DNA from: Candidatus Gastranaerophilales bacterium
GTDB lineage: Bacteria > Cyanobacteriota > Vampirovibrionia > Gastranaerophilales > Gastranaerophilaceae
Assembly (NCBI GenBank): GCA_016280955.1
Contig: JAEEHV010000012.1
Coordinates: 1-39,334, forward strand
Reading direction: 5' to 3'
DNA length: 39,334 nucleotides
Shown here: in pieces, positions 23,975 through 35,200 of the stretch
How positions within the stretch are numbered: the first letter of the stretch is position 1
Layout of the letters: every line of letters begins with the position of its first letter
Notes under the pieces: generated by a model
Databases searched by the model: none
What the model saw: only the letters and a program-made list of their open reading frames with translations
What the model was told of the DNA's origin: nothing
Made by a program: the position numbers and the translations under genes

Positions 23975-26263
23975 TTAATCTATGTATTCCCAGTCATTTG
24001 GTTTGTTTAAGAAAGAATTATAAATCTCTTTTTTGTTGATTCTTAATTTATTATTTGTATCGACAATAATAATACCGCCTACAAGATTCTTTCCTTTTGT
24101 ATTTTCTTCCTTTATATATTTTTGCAATGCTTCAGCTTTGATTTTATTATCATCTTCTTGAAATCCTGCATCTTTTGTATCATAAATGCCAAGAGAGTTG
24201 TCTGTATGCATTACGATAAAATCAGGTTGAAATGTTGTTGTATCGGGTTTTTGAACACCAAAATTATCACGCATGTGTTCATCTCCATTTTTCCACCACC
24301 ATTTTACATTATCAGACTCTTCCAAATACTTAATAAATGCCTTTTCTGGGTTGCTTCTTGCTTTTTCAAGATAGCAAGGCATAGTTATGCTTTTAATAGC
24401 AGCAAATTTTTCAAATGTTTCAGGATTATAACTGCGACTTTCCGGGATTTCCCATTGTAAATCCCAATTTATTAAATTTTGAGCTTTAATTTTTAGTTCT
24501 TCATCTTTTATTGGTTTATATGATTCAGTAGATTGTGCAAGAATTAGTTCAAATATTCTGTAATTATTTAATATGACAGATTGTATGTATACCATTTCGT
24601 TTTCAAGTTCCCTGGTACATAAATACTCTCTGAAAAATCTATATAAAGACTCTTTAACTGGAGATAAAGATCTTTTATATGCAAATCCGCTTAAATTATC
24701 TTTTATAAGTTTATTTACCAGTAGCAATTTATCATCTTCAGATAATGAAGTCTCTATCGTTTCTTCCGCTCGGATTTCTTTCAATTCATCTATTAATTGA
24801 GTCTGTATTGTTTCGTTTAGCATGATTTTATCATTATCAGTTAAATTCGCTAAAGTAATTTTATTTGATATAATTTTAGCATTTTTATCTTTATATAATG
24901 CCCCTTTTTCAGTACTATTTAAGCCAAAATATTCACAAAATACTTTTTCTAAAACAGGATAGAATTTTAATGAATTCGTTATATCGCCATAATCCAGTCT
25001 TTGTCTGTAATATGACTTTAATTTTAATAATTGGTACTTTTCATTATTTCTTTTGGAATGTAAGTTTTTAAGAATATTTGGGTTATAGTCTTCTTTTTTT
25101 ACATTTATACTTTCTATATTAGAAAATACATAACCTCTATTCAGAATTTCATTATCGTAATGTTTTCCTTCAGGCATTCTTAGAATTCTACCGACCGTTT
25201 GAATTTCAAAAACAATGCTCTGAGTTTCTCTAAATTTTACTAATATTTGTGCCCTTGGACAGTCCCAACCTGTATCAATAGCTTGTTTAAAAATCAAAAA
25301 ATCCACATTACTATCATTTGGAATTATATATGGACTTTCTGTATTTTGTTTTTCTTCAGATAACCATATTGCCAAATTACCATCAATTGTTGAAATACCT
25401 TTATCTTGCAAGAATTTTTCAACAAATTCTCTTTTTATGTCTCCTTCGTCACTATTTGGTAACTGAATCAAAACTAAAGGATTTATATTTACTCCAATAT
25501 CTTCATATGCTTTTTTTAATTCCAAACGTTTTTTATACGCACATTCCATAACTAGTTCTTGTGAATCAATATCTTCTTCGCTTATTTCATCAATATCTTG
25601 ATTTATAATAATTTCTTTTTTAATTAAACCTTCTGATATAGGATCATTCGGATTAACTTTTACTAATTTATCATATTGATTTAATGCCGGTGTTGCACTC
25701 ATTTCAAGAGTTATCGTCGGTTTTATAATTTCATCTCTTAACTCTGTAGCCCTATCCGTCGTCGTACCTTGATGGCTCTCATCAATAATTAAAATGATCT
25801 TTCTTCCTTCTTGACGAGTATTTTCAAGTATTTCAGGGAAATTATATGTTTCCTTATCTTTCATTAAAATATTTTTCCATTCACCACTAGAACTGTCTTT
25901 TTGGTTAATTTTATCCCAATTAACCACAACAACTTCATTTTTCCCTATGCAACTTCTTGAACCAAAGAATTCTTGCTCCAATAAATATGCACTTGGTGCA
26001 CCATCAAAGTACTTCGTAAGAGATTTGTAACTTTGTTTGTGTAATTCCCCTTTTCCAATACTAACCCATACAAAGCAAAAATCTTCATTAGAAAAATCAA
26101 TGTCCAATGCTAATTTCTGAATTACATTAGACATAGTATATGTTTTCCCTGAGCCGGTTGGGGATTGAAATACAATCGTTCCTTCCCTGTCTTCTTCAAG
26201 AATTTCTTTAACTTCTTTTAAAATTTTATTTATTGCTTTTTCTTGGAAAAGTTTTAAATCCAT
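23975..26263 (-). CDS. res: Type III restriction enzyme, Res subunit
   Basis: This 762-residue protein is a superfamily 2 helicase-nuclease. Motif I is SPTGSGKT (34-41), motif II is DESH (161-164), motif III is SATP (189-192), and the helicase C lobe has QTVGRILRMPEG. Near the C-terminus, PD at 680-681 and YDTKD around 694-698 form the PD-(D/E)xK nuclease motif with Asp and Lys present. With Mod it should cut foreign DNA that carries unmodified sites, after translocating along it. It is shorter than many Res subunits (about 900-1000 residues), but no motif is missing. Its start follows mod by one base of spacing, so the pair is co-translated. Confidence 0.94.
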   Translation of the reverse strand: MDLKLFQEKAINKILKEVKEILEEDREGTIVFQSPTGSGKTYTMSNVIQKLALDIDFSNEDFCFVWVSIGKGELHKQSYKSLTKYFDGAPSAYLLEQEFFGSRSCIGKNEVVVVNWDKINQKDSSSGEWKNILMKDKETYNFPEILENTRQEGRKIILIIDESHQGTTTDRATELRDEIIKPTITLEMSATPALNQYDKLVKVNPNDPISEGLIKKEIIINQDIDEISEEDIDSQELVMECAYKKRLELKKAYEDIGVNINPLVLIQLPNSDEGDIKREFVEKFLQDKGISTIDGNLAIWLSEEKQNTESPYIIPNDSNVDFLIFKQAIDTGWDCPRAQILVKFRETQSIVFEIQTVGRILRMPEGKHYDNEILNRGYVFSNIESINVKKEDYNPNILKNLHSKRNNEKYQLLKLKSYYRQRLDYGDITNSLKFYPVLEKVFCEYFGLNSTEKGALYKDKNAKIISNKITLANLTDNDKIMLNETIQTQLIDELKEIRAEETIETSLSEDDKLLLVNKLIKDNLSGFAYKRSLSPVKESLYRFFREYLCTRELENEMVYIQSVILNNYRIFELILAQSTESYKPIKDEELKIKAQNLINWDLQWEIPESRSYNPETFEKFAAIKSITMPCYLEKARSNPEKAFIKYLEESDNVKWWWKNGDEHMRDNFGVQKPDTTTFQPDFIVMHTDNSLGIYDTKDAGFQEDDNKIKAEALQKYIKEENTKGKNLVGGIIIVDTNNKLRINKKEIYNSFLNKPNDWEYID

Positions 26264-26264
26264 A

Positions 26265-27929
26265 TTATCCTCTTACATTTTCTTTTATAATTTTTTTATA
26301 AATATCTAATATTTTTTGTGGAATAGTTTCAATTTTAAAGTTATCAATATCTTCAAATAGTTCTTTGTTTATATTGTCATCCATTGAAAACATATAAATT
26401 ATTTTTTCACCATCTATTTGTTTTAAAGTATCTATAAACTCTTCAAAACTATCATTTATAAAATTATAATAAACGCATAAATATTTATCTTTTTTATTTG
26501 ATTCAAAAATTTTATAATCATCTTTTTCTTCTTTTAAATTGTATATGTTTTCTTTTAAACATAACATTTCAGTACATTTATAAGTTAAATTAACTTTTAA
26601 TTGTTCAATATTTTCAGAATTTTTGATAAAATCTGTCTTGAAATATTGTAGATTTCCACCTAAACCTTCAACAAATTCTCTGTTACCATTTTTGTTATAT
26701 CCATTTATTACTTTTTCAATTCTTGGATAACATATTTTTGTACATATTTCACTTTCATCATTTGTGCACAATATATATTTTCTTGTTCCATTGTCTTTAT
26801 TGTTCATTTCCTGAACAGAATGGCCTGTTGTTCCAGAGCCTGCAAAAAAATCCAAAACAGTTATATTTTGGGGGAAATGACAAAGTATTTTTTCTATTAA
26901 TGCAACTGGCTTTACTGTATCAAATCCACAAGGGAAACCTAATATAGAATTTAAATCCTCTTTTCCATTTTGTGCAGTATCAACATCATCAGCTAAAAAT
27001 AAAGACCAGAATGGATTATATGAAAGTTTATCCTTCTCATCTTCAGGATATATTGCTTTTTTTACAATTCCATTAATAATTTCAATACGTCCCATATTTT
27101 CAAGTCTTCTTGCTTCAGCTTCACCTATTTGCCATCTTTTACCATCTCTTGGAACTTGTCCTAGTATTTTAAATTTCATAGTATTTCTTTTATATTGTCC
27201 CGCATCAGATTTTTCTATGATCTCAAATCTGCAAGGCCCAAATTTACCCTTGTGGGGGTAATTTTTCTTAAAAGCTCTTTTCTCTAAAATAAATTCCTCT
27301 TTTAATTTTTTATTCATAGCATAACAATATATCGATTCCGTTTTTTGTTGTAGTTGAAACTTCGCTTTTCCTGCATTTATAGGTTGTGTTGTAGATTCCC
27401 ATATTATGTGCCCAATAAAATTATTTTCGGAAAATATTGAATCACATAACATTTTTAGTTGAGCAAACTCGTAATTATTTATTGATATAAAAATTACACC
27501 TTCTGGCTTTAATAAATTTTTGGCTAAATTTAATCTTTTTTCCATAAAATTTAACCACTTTGAATGCCTATAACCATCTTCCTTGTCAACATATGAATCA
27601 TTGTATTTAAAATCCTTGTTACCAGTATTATATGGGGGATCAATGTATATAACATCTATTTTACCTTTATGTGTGTAATTTAATACAGATAACGCATGGA
27701 AATTATCACCTTCTATCAAAATATTGTAATCTGAATTATCTGTTTTTATTTCTTTTTCGGATATTCTTTGTAGGATTGGTAAGTTTTTTTCGCAATCTAA
27801 TACAACTTTTTCGGGCTCTTTTTCAGAATCCCATACCAAACCATACTTTTTAAGTGCTAATTCTTTGTCTTGCTTATTTAATAGTTCTATTAATTCTTCT
27901 CTTGAAAAATTGTCGTAGCATTTTGCCAT
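26265..27929 (-). CDS. mod: Type III DNA methyltransferase, Mod subunit
   Basis: A 554-residue adenine or cytosine amino-methyltransferase of the beta class. The catalytic DPPY (97-100, in VIYIDPPYNTGN) comes before the S-adenosylmethionine site FAGSGTTG (362-369). The middle region (about 170-330) is the target-recognition part, and the C-terminal 150 residues are Lys/Glu/Asp-rich. It recognises and methylates the host site and guides Res. The ATG has GAGGTGA upstream, but both lie in an 11-bp perfect hairpin, so translation is probably controlled. I see no simple sequence repeat that would make it phase-variable. Confidence 0.95.
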   Translation of the reverse strand: MAKCYDNFSREELIELLNKQDKELALKKYGLVWDSEKEPEKVVLDCEKNLPILQRISEKEIKTDNSDYNILIEGDNFHALSVLNYTHKGKIDVIYIDPPYNTGNKDFKYNDSYVDKEDGYRHSKWLNFMEKRLNLAKNLLKPEGVIFISINNYEFAQLKMLCDSIFSENNFIGHIIWESTTQPINAGKAKFQLQQKTESIYCYAMNKKLKEEFILEKRAFKKNYPHKGKFGPCRFEIIEKSDAGQYKRNTMKFKILGQVPRDGKRWQIGEAEARRLENMGRIEIINGIVKKAIYPEDEKDKLSYNPFWSLFLADDVDTAQNGKEDLNSILGFPCGFDTVKPVALIEKILCHFPQNITVLDFFAGSGTTGHSVQEMNNKDNGTRKYILCTNDESEICTKICYPRIEKVINGYNKNGNREFVEGLGGNLQYFKTDFIKNSENIEQLKVNLTYKCTEMLCLKENIYNLKEEKDDYKIFESNKKDKYLCVYYNFINDSFEEFIDTLKQIDGEKIIYMFSMDDNINKELFEDIDNFKIETIPQKILDIYKKIIKENVRG

Positions 27930-27969
27930 ATTTCACCTCATTTTAATTGTATTAAATTGGTGAAATATG
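27927..27969 (-). promoter_or_regulatory. Hairpin burying mod ribosome site and start codon
   Basis: On the mRNA strand CATATTTCACC (27969-27959) pairs perfectly with GGTGAAATATG (27937-27927), with a 21-base loop. The right arm includes the Shine-Dalgarno GGTG and the AUG. Folding would block initiation; translation through the upstream frame would open it. As DNA it could also be a dimeric operator. Confidence 0.75.
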
Positions 27970-28120
27970 ACATCATATGCTTAAATGAAATTAATTTATC
28001 TGTCCCAAAAATTGCAAACTGTCTGTTTTTAAAAAGCAAACTGTTTGTTTCTTTACAAGTGTATTTTATCAGAATATCGGATGCAATTTTTACACCTGTA
28101 TTATTCATAATCTGAATCAT
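27938..28120 (-). CDS. Possible leader ORF coupled to mod
   Basis: A 60-codon frame whose TGA stop (27938-27940) lies within the mod ribosome site, 8 bases before the mod ATG. Its last codons (HMMSYFTNLIQLK) run through the left arm of the hairpin, so a ribosome on it would disrupt the structure. It has no strong ribosome site and no recognisable motif. It may be a leader peptide, the remains of a small controller gene, or chance. Confidence 0.3.
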   Translation of the reverse strand: MIQIMNNTGVKIASDILIKYTCKETNSLLFKNRQFAIFGTDKLISFKHMMSYFTNLIQLK

Positions 28121-28157
28121 TAATTTTATGTTTAGTGTAATAAATACACCGAATAAA

Positions 28158-28195
28158 CAAAATCAGGTTGGGCAAGATGCCTAACCTGATTTTTT
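28158..28195. terminator. Intrinsic terminator downstream of the secreted-protein gene
   Basis: AAATCAGGTTGGGC pairs with GCCTAACCTGATTT (one G-T wobble) around the loop AAGAT. T runs lie on both sides. It separates the minus-strand gene at 28211 from the restriction-modification operon. Confidence 0.85.
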
Positions 28196-28210
28196 GTATA
28201 ATAATACCTT

Positions 28211-28897
28211 TTATTTTGACATTATATCACTTGCTTTTATATATACAGGGGTGTTTAACTTAAATGAAATTTTGCTTCCTGCTTTTAATTTATAATTTAA
28301 GCCTTTTGCCATTGAACTGATTAAAATTCCGAATCCTCTGCAAGTTCTCGGAACAACAACCAAACCTACAACAGTTATAGATTCTATCGTTACGACCGCA
28401 ACACTTATTATAGAAAATGTTATAATTCCTATACTTGCAGGCAATGCTCTTATAGTATTCAAAACCTGAGAAGATTTTAAACTGCTTCCGTTTTTGGGCT
28501 CCATTCTGATGGTATAAATTTTTTCATTCGGGAAAATTATTTTATCAATTAAAATATAAGCCTTTGCTCTTTTAAACACCGGTTCGCTTTTTTTTACTTT
28601 TTTAAATTTACCGATAAATCTTGTATGCTCAGGTACAATCATTCCGTTAGAAGCCTGTACTTTTGATGCCAGTCTGAAGTATATTTCGTCATCTACATTT
28701 GCTTCATTTACGTCAATATCGGATTCCGTCTCAAGTACAAATGTGCTTTTCGGACTCAAATAAACAGTTTCATCCTCAACAGATGTTTCAAAAACTGACT
28801 GGTTTTCTTCCGCATAGTTATTTGGTTCTGATAATACCGGTAATATTGTAATGAAATTTATCAATAAAATTAATACAAAAGATACAAATTTTTTCAT
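28211..28897 (-). CDS. Exported protein of unknown function
   Basis: A 228-residue protein with a clear signal peptide: a KK start, hydrophobic FVSFVLILLINFITILPV, and likely cleavage after VLS near residue 23. The mature part is mostly beta, with ASNGMIVPEHTRFIGKFKKV and AYILIDKIIFPNEKIY. This pattern recalls the C-terminal beta domain of TrbI/VirB10-type proteins, where a value 'set by an opening size' loop precedes R/D-IIFP. A hydrophobic stretch lies at about 153-180 (IGIITFSIISVAVV). It has its own terminator and a GGAAGGG ribosome site, and it is divergent from the giant repeat protein. The similarity is weak and I leave the function open. Confidence 0.7.
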   Translation of the reverse strand: MKKFVSFVLILLINFITILPVLSEPNNYAEENQSVFETSVEDETVYLSPKSTFVLETESDIDVNEANVDDEIYFRLASKVQASNGMIVPEHTRFIGKFKKVKKSEPVFKRAKAYILIDKIIFPNEKIYTIRMEPKNGSSLKSSQVLNTIRALPASIGIITFSIISVAVVTIESITVVGLVVVPRTCRGFGILISSMAKGLNYKLKAGSKISFKLNTPVYIKASDIMSK

Positions 28898-29125
28898 TAT
28901 TTTCCCTTCCTTAATATAACTACTGTAAAGTATTATAAAACAAAAAAGTATAATAACATATTATAAATCCTTAAGCAGAAAATTGTAACAATTGTAAAGT
29001 TATATTTTGTAACAAATACACTTATTAAAAAACATAAAAATTATTCAAAAATGAACAATATAACATGTATATGACAAATTTATTATTAGTAGCATAATTT
29101 TAATGTATTAAATTGGGAAAAAAGA

Positions 29126-29155
29126 TTGTACTTTTAACCATTCATGTGGTATAAT
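29126..29155 (+). promoter_or_regulatory. Housekeeping promoter of the giant adhesin gene
   Basis: TTGTAC (29126-29131), an 18-base spacer, and TATAAT (29150-29155) preceded by TGG, an extended -10. Transcription should start near 29162, giving a leader of about 80 bases. Confidence 0.65.
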
Positions 29156-29206
29156 GATATTGAAATTATTGTAAAAATGATTGTATGAAGATATATATCT
29201 GAAGAG

Positions 29207-29223
29207 ACTGCCATTGTGGCAGT
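29207..29223 (+). other. Leader hairpin before the giant gene
   Basis: ACTGCCA-TTG-TGGCAGT, a 7-bp perfect stem, lies in the leader 20 bases before the ATG. No good ribosome site is seen between it and the start, so it may control translation or mRNA stability. Confidence 0.6.
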
Positions 29224-29243
29224 TGATGGGTTGAGTTTGAGTC

Positions 29244-32200
29244 ATGGTTGGTAAAAAAATAAAAAAATGCTCAATGTTAGTTTTTGCAGCACTAACTGCA
29301 TTTTTAACTTGCGGTCAAGTTAATGCAGAAAGTGATGCGGATTTTTCAACCCTTATAGATAATGACAATCGTAATACAATATCCCAAAAAAGAATTGCCC
29401 CAAAGAAACATTATTGTGCTAATCTTTATACAATTCCGGGCATTGTGAATCCGTCATTGTCCGTTTATAACCCATCTGACAAAGAAAACAATAATTCATA
29501 CAATAACACGGTTTGTGACACAGTTTCACAGACAACCGAAACTGTTTTTGGTACGTGGGCATCAAAGCTGCCAAAACGCAAATCGCATATCACAGGTGCT
29601 GCAATTGATATTACCCCTACTTTAACAAAGATAAACAATGATTCCAAAAATTATCTGAACTTTGCACACCAAAATTACTCATCGGTAGCCGGCTTACCGG
29701 GAGCAATCGGTGAGCAGCCGGTAAATATCGACGGCTCAAGGTATATCTATACACCGAACAAATCTTCTGATGTAATGAGCAATATCCGATTAAAATCAAC
29801 CAAAACGGATACGGCTGCACTAACTGACGGAGAGCTTGGCGGTTTAATATTTAAAGCAAACGGTATAGACGGCAGCAGTCCTGTTACCCCTGACTCAACC
29901 AAGCTATCGGATACATCATACTCAACTCCGGTTACAATGTATGAGTATAACGATAATACAAAACAGCTTGAACCCAAACATTATAACTTCGAACGTACCG
30001 CTGATACTTCTAATACAACAGATACAGGTGTATATCAGAAATGGTCTGCCAATAATAACGGGCAGGATGCATTAATAAGCAGTACGGCAGACAACAATGA
30101 TGCAGATATTGCAAATTTTGCCAATAAGTTTGCAAACATATCCGGCTTAAACGGAAAAGTTACAGGCTTTGCAATCACCCCAACGACAAATAATTCCGCT
30201 GTTGAATCAGCAAACTCTAACGAATACGACCTTGTTGACCTGAATTCTTCTAAATTTGCATCAGGCAAAATGTCCGGACAGATTACGGGTTTTGCTGCTC
30301 CGGAAGGCAACCGTGTTGTTGTTCCGCAAGGCGATACGGTCAGCAGTGTAAGCGGCTCATTTGCAAATCACGATGACTCTGATCTTCAGGGCAGCTTTAT
30401 CTCTAATGAAGGAACAATAGGAGCAATCAGTGCAGAGGTAGTCAATAATATACTGGGCATTTCTCCTACCACCTTAACCTCTTCAAGTTATATATATAAT
30501 GCCTCAACCGGTGTTATAAACAGCCTTTACGGCTCATTTTTAAATAATACAATCAATAATTCCGATATTACTTTAGGTGCCATACAGGGTGCTTTGATAT
30601 GGAACAGCGGTACAATGAGCATTACAGCTGCAAGTAATGACATCACGTTCTATAATAACAGCACTGTAAACGGATCTGAAACAACTTACAACGACATTTA
30701 CAATTCCGGCACAATTAATCTCAACGCAGGGGAGAACCAAAAAATCACCTTTAACGGCACGGTTATAGGTGAAAATGGTACATTGGTTATCAATCATGAT
30801 TCAACCGTAAAGGGCGGTGAGTATATATTCAATAACACTCTCGGCGGTACATTGGATATTTATAATAGTGCAATCATCAGACTTGGCAGCGTTCAACAGG
30901 AAGACGGCTCTACAACATACGGCGTTCTGGACCTTAAAGCATTTCATCCCCAAGGAGGCAATGCAGCTACAGTAACACTTGACCTTAGAAATGACCATAT
31001 TGATACGCATCACTTTGGTCATGTTACACAGGATGCCTCAGTAAACCATTTGCTTGACGTTGACCTCAATGCGAAAGCAGCAGACAAATTTACCGCAGAT
31101 TCAACAACAGCAGTGTCAGGAGATATCCTAATCGGTGCAATCAATTTGATAACGGGCACAAATGATGATGACTCGCCTGAGATGGTAGTTAATCTTTCCA
31201 AGGACTCTTTCAGATTTGCTATGATGTTGACACCTGATATTATGTCAAACATAACAAAGGCTACCGGTGTAACTTATGATGTTAGTTCTTTGGATTATGA
31301 TTTCTTAAGCGGAAATTTAATATTTAATGCAAACTCTTTTGACCCGAAAAACGGCACCTTGGATAGAGTTTATGCAGAAAGCCGTGATTTTCTGACACTT
31401 GGTATAGGCGAACATACTAAATACACCAGTCTGTCTCAAACAAAAGATGGTAACCATCCGGATATTGTAGTTCTTGGCGGTATTATCTACTACTTTAAAG
31501 CAAGTGAAACAACCGATGAATTGACAGCAGCGGTTCGTAACCTTGCGGCAACAGGTTCTACTGCTGTTAGAGAAGTAAGAGCAGAAGATAACTGGATTTT
31601 TAATGCAAACGGGAAATACTATACATATTCAACAACCTTACTGCCAAAATCAATTTGGGAGCATGACTTAGATCCGGAGCATCCTGCATCTGCGAGTGAT
31701 TACAATTATTACACAACAGATGGCACAACAGACCAATATTACAAAATTAATTTGCGTACCGAAAATATGAACGCAATTGATACGACTACTTGGGAAAGGT
31801 CAGATGCTGCAACCGCCGGTACATATACCTGGGATAATAACTCACCTTCCAGCCAAATAAAACCTGAGGGTGATTTGACAAGTGCAAGCGGAATGATTCG
31901 CTTCGATATGCCTCATAACGGTTCAACAGAAAAAAGATATTATTTGTATAATTACGAAGTACCTGATGATTATGATAAAGTATCAACAAGAATTGATCCT
32001 TTGAATGCGAGTATTACAAACAAGTATTTTTATAACATATCTAATGGCAATCAGGGTGCTGTAATTAAAAACACATCTACTACCGGTGATTACGACATTA
32101 ATGCTGACTTTATCAATAACACATCAGAAAGTACTAATAAGGACGGTGCCGGTATAATTTATAACTCCGGAAAACTGGGCTATATATCAGGAACATTTAT

Positions 32201-35200
32201 AAATAACAAAAGTTCTAAATCCAGCGGCGGTGTTCTTTATAATAACGGCACTAATGCTTATGTAGCTGCCATAATTGGTGATGTTATCGGTAACAGTGCA
32301 GGTAAGTCAGGCGGTCTGGTCAGAAATAACAGCGGTAAAATCGGTTTAATACAGGGTAATTTTATCGGTAATAGAGCCGGTACCAATGAAAATGGCTGGG
32401 GTGGTGTAATTTCCAATAAAAACACAGACTCCAAAATTGAAATTATTTTAGGGGATTTTATCGCAAATAGTGCATCTATGGGTGGCGGTGCTATCGATAT
32501 GAACGGTACTTTGGGTACTGTTATTGGTGACTTTATAGGCAATACTGCAGGAGGCACTGACGGTGGCGGTGCTATTCGTATAGATGGCGGTAACATAGGC
32601 TCAGTAACAGGTGACTTTATAGGCAACAGTGCACAAAGTGGTGGTGCTATCCGTTTTCAAGGACAGGGTGGTTCCGGAAAATTTGGTACAATAACAGGTG
32701 ATTTTATAGGTAATCGTGCAACAACAGCATCCGGTGGTGCGATTGATATGGTAAAAGCTAATGATACTATCAGCCGTATTGTCGGGGACTTTATAAATAA
32801 CACTGCAAAAACCAACGGTGGTGCTATTTCTAACCTGGCAAAAATAACAGAATTATCTTCCGACTTTATTGCTAACAGTGCAAAAGCAAACGGTGGTGCG
32901 ATTTATAATACCAATACAATAACCACACTTACAGATTCAGCTTTTATTGAGAACCACGCAGCTTCAGGTGGTGCTATTTATCAAGATGGTGGTACTATAG
33001 GTATCACAAATACTACCTCTTTTATCGGTAATACTGCCACTTCAAACGGGGGTGCAATTTATATAGCTGCAAACAAAACCCTTAAAGATATCGTTGGTAC
33101 TTATACAAAGAATACTGCAGGTAACGGCGGCGGTGCTGTTTATAATGCCTCTAACATCACAAATGCAGTAAATGCAACTTTTGAAGAAAACTCTGCTGAC
33201 TACGGCGGTGCAATATATCAAGGCGGTTTTGCTTTTAGTATTGCAAACACCTCAAACTTCAATGAAAACACTGCTGATACAGAGGGTGGTGCGATTTATG
33301 TAGCAGCAGGTAAAGCAATAACAACAGTAAACGGTACATTTAAAGGTAATACAGCTCCAAGTGGCGGTGCTATTTCTAACGCAGGTACAATAGCTACATT
33401 AAACGGAATATATGGCGGTTCCGAAGCAGGAGACGGAAATACTGCAACGTCAAACGGTGGTGCTTTATATAATACAGGCTCTATCACAAATGCTATTAAT
33501 GCACAATTTACCGGTAACAGTGCAGACTTTGGTGGTGCTATTTATCAAGCCGGTAATCAGATTAATATAGCAAGTGCATCAAAGTTCATTAACAACTCAG
33601 CAACAACGGCAGGTGGTGCTATTTATGTTGCCGAAACAAAATCTATAAGCAATGCTAACGGAACATATAAAGGTAACACTGCAGTAGATGGCGGTGCTAT
33701 TGCTAACTATGGTACAATAACTACTCTTAACGGTACTTACGGCGGTTCGGGAAGCGGAGAAGGTAATACCGCAACAGGAAAAGGTGGTGCGGTTTATAAT
33801 GCAGGAGCAATTACAAATGCAATCAACACCTCTTTTATAGGTAACAGTGCCGGATATGGCGGTGCGTTGTATCAGGCAGGAAGTACCATAAGCATAGGAA
33901 ACGATGCTGAGTTTACGGGAAATAGTGCAACCTCAGATGGTGGTGCTTTGTATATTGCAAGTGAAAAAACCGTTACAAATACAGGAACAAATTATTCACA
34001 GAACTCTGCGGACGGAAACGGCGGTGCAATATATAATGCTGGTACAATTACAAATGCAATAAACGGAACATTTACTGCAAACCAAGCAGGTTTTGGCGGT
34101 GCGATTTATCAGGATGGCACTTTACTCAATATAAACAGTTCTGCTGAGTTTACGGGGAACAGTGCAACCTCAGATGGTGGTGCTTTATATATCGGAAGCG
34201 GGAAAACACTTACTAATGCTGTCGGTACATATGAAGGTAACAGTGCAGCCAGAGATGGCGGTGCAATTTATAACGCAGGTACAATTACCACCTTAGGAAG
34301 TGTTTATGGCGGTGCAGGCTCGGGAGAAGGTAATACCGCAACAGGAAAAGGTGGTGCGATTTATAACGCAGGTACGATTACAAATGCAATCAACACTTCA
34401 TTTGTCGGTAACAGTGCCGGATATGGCGGTGCGTTGTATCAGGCAGGAGATGCTTTATCGCTAGCAAGCACAACAAGCTTTACGGGTAACAGTGCAACTC
34501 AATACGGCGGCGCTCTTTATGTTGCAGCCGATAAAGTAATTAATTCCGCAGGCGGAACATATGCGAATAACACTGCAGGTGTAAGCGGTGGTGCAATCGG
34601 AAACGAAGGTACAATTACTTTCTCCGGAACAACAACATTCAGCGGTAATACAGCGAATGGTGCGCTTAATGATATTTATAATATAGGAACTATTGTTTTT
34701 GATGAAAATTCAGTAACATCAATGCCGGGTGGTATCAGCTATGACGGAACAAACGGTGCTACTACCATAAGTCAGGGTGCCGTATTTAATACCTCAGGAG
34801 CTATTCAACAAAACTCACTGACTTTAGACGGTGCAACTATTAATATAATATCAGATGGTGGTAATGTAGGCAGTATTGATGTTGATAATTTCATAAATAC
34901 GGTAAATAAATCATACGTTGATACCTTAAACAATAACGTTGATACGCACAATTTGGGAAATGTTACTCTGAATGGAATAACAGAGTTCAGAATTGATGCT
35001 GACTTAGCAAATAAAGTAGCTGATTGTATTAATGCAGATTCTGTTTCCGGTTCCGGAAGTATTGTTGTAAAAGCAATCAACACTTTAACAGATTCTACAA
35101 CATCAAGAGTAGCGACAAAAATTGCAAATCTTGCAATAAGAGATTCGGTTATTCTTGAAACAAACAAAATAGAACCGATTATACCCGGAGGCGGAACAGG

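Larger units (their letters stand above)
28898..29243. promoter_or_regulatory. Divergent intergenic region before the giant gene
   Basis: No gene is seen in these 346 AT-rich bases. It holds the promoter of the exported-protein gene (a TATAAT-like box near 28935 on the minus strand), two TTGTAACAA words near 28985 and 29013, and the clear promoter and leader hairpin of the giant gene on the right. Confidence 0.5.

Noticed and set aside
26265..27929. Phase-variable mod gene
   Set aside because: No homopolymer or short tandem repeat long enough to slip was seen in the reading frame or its leader.
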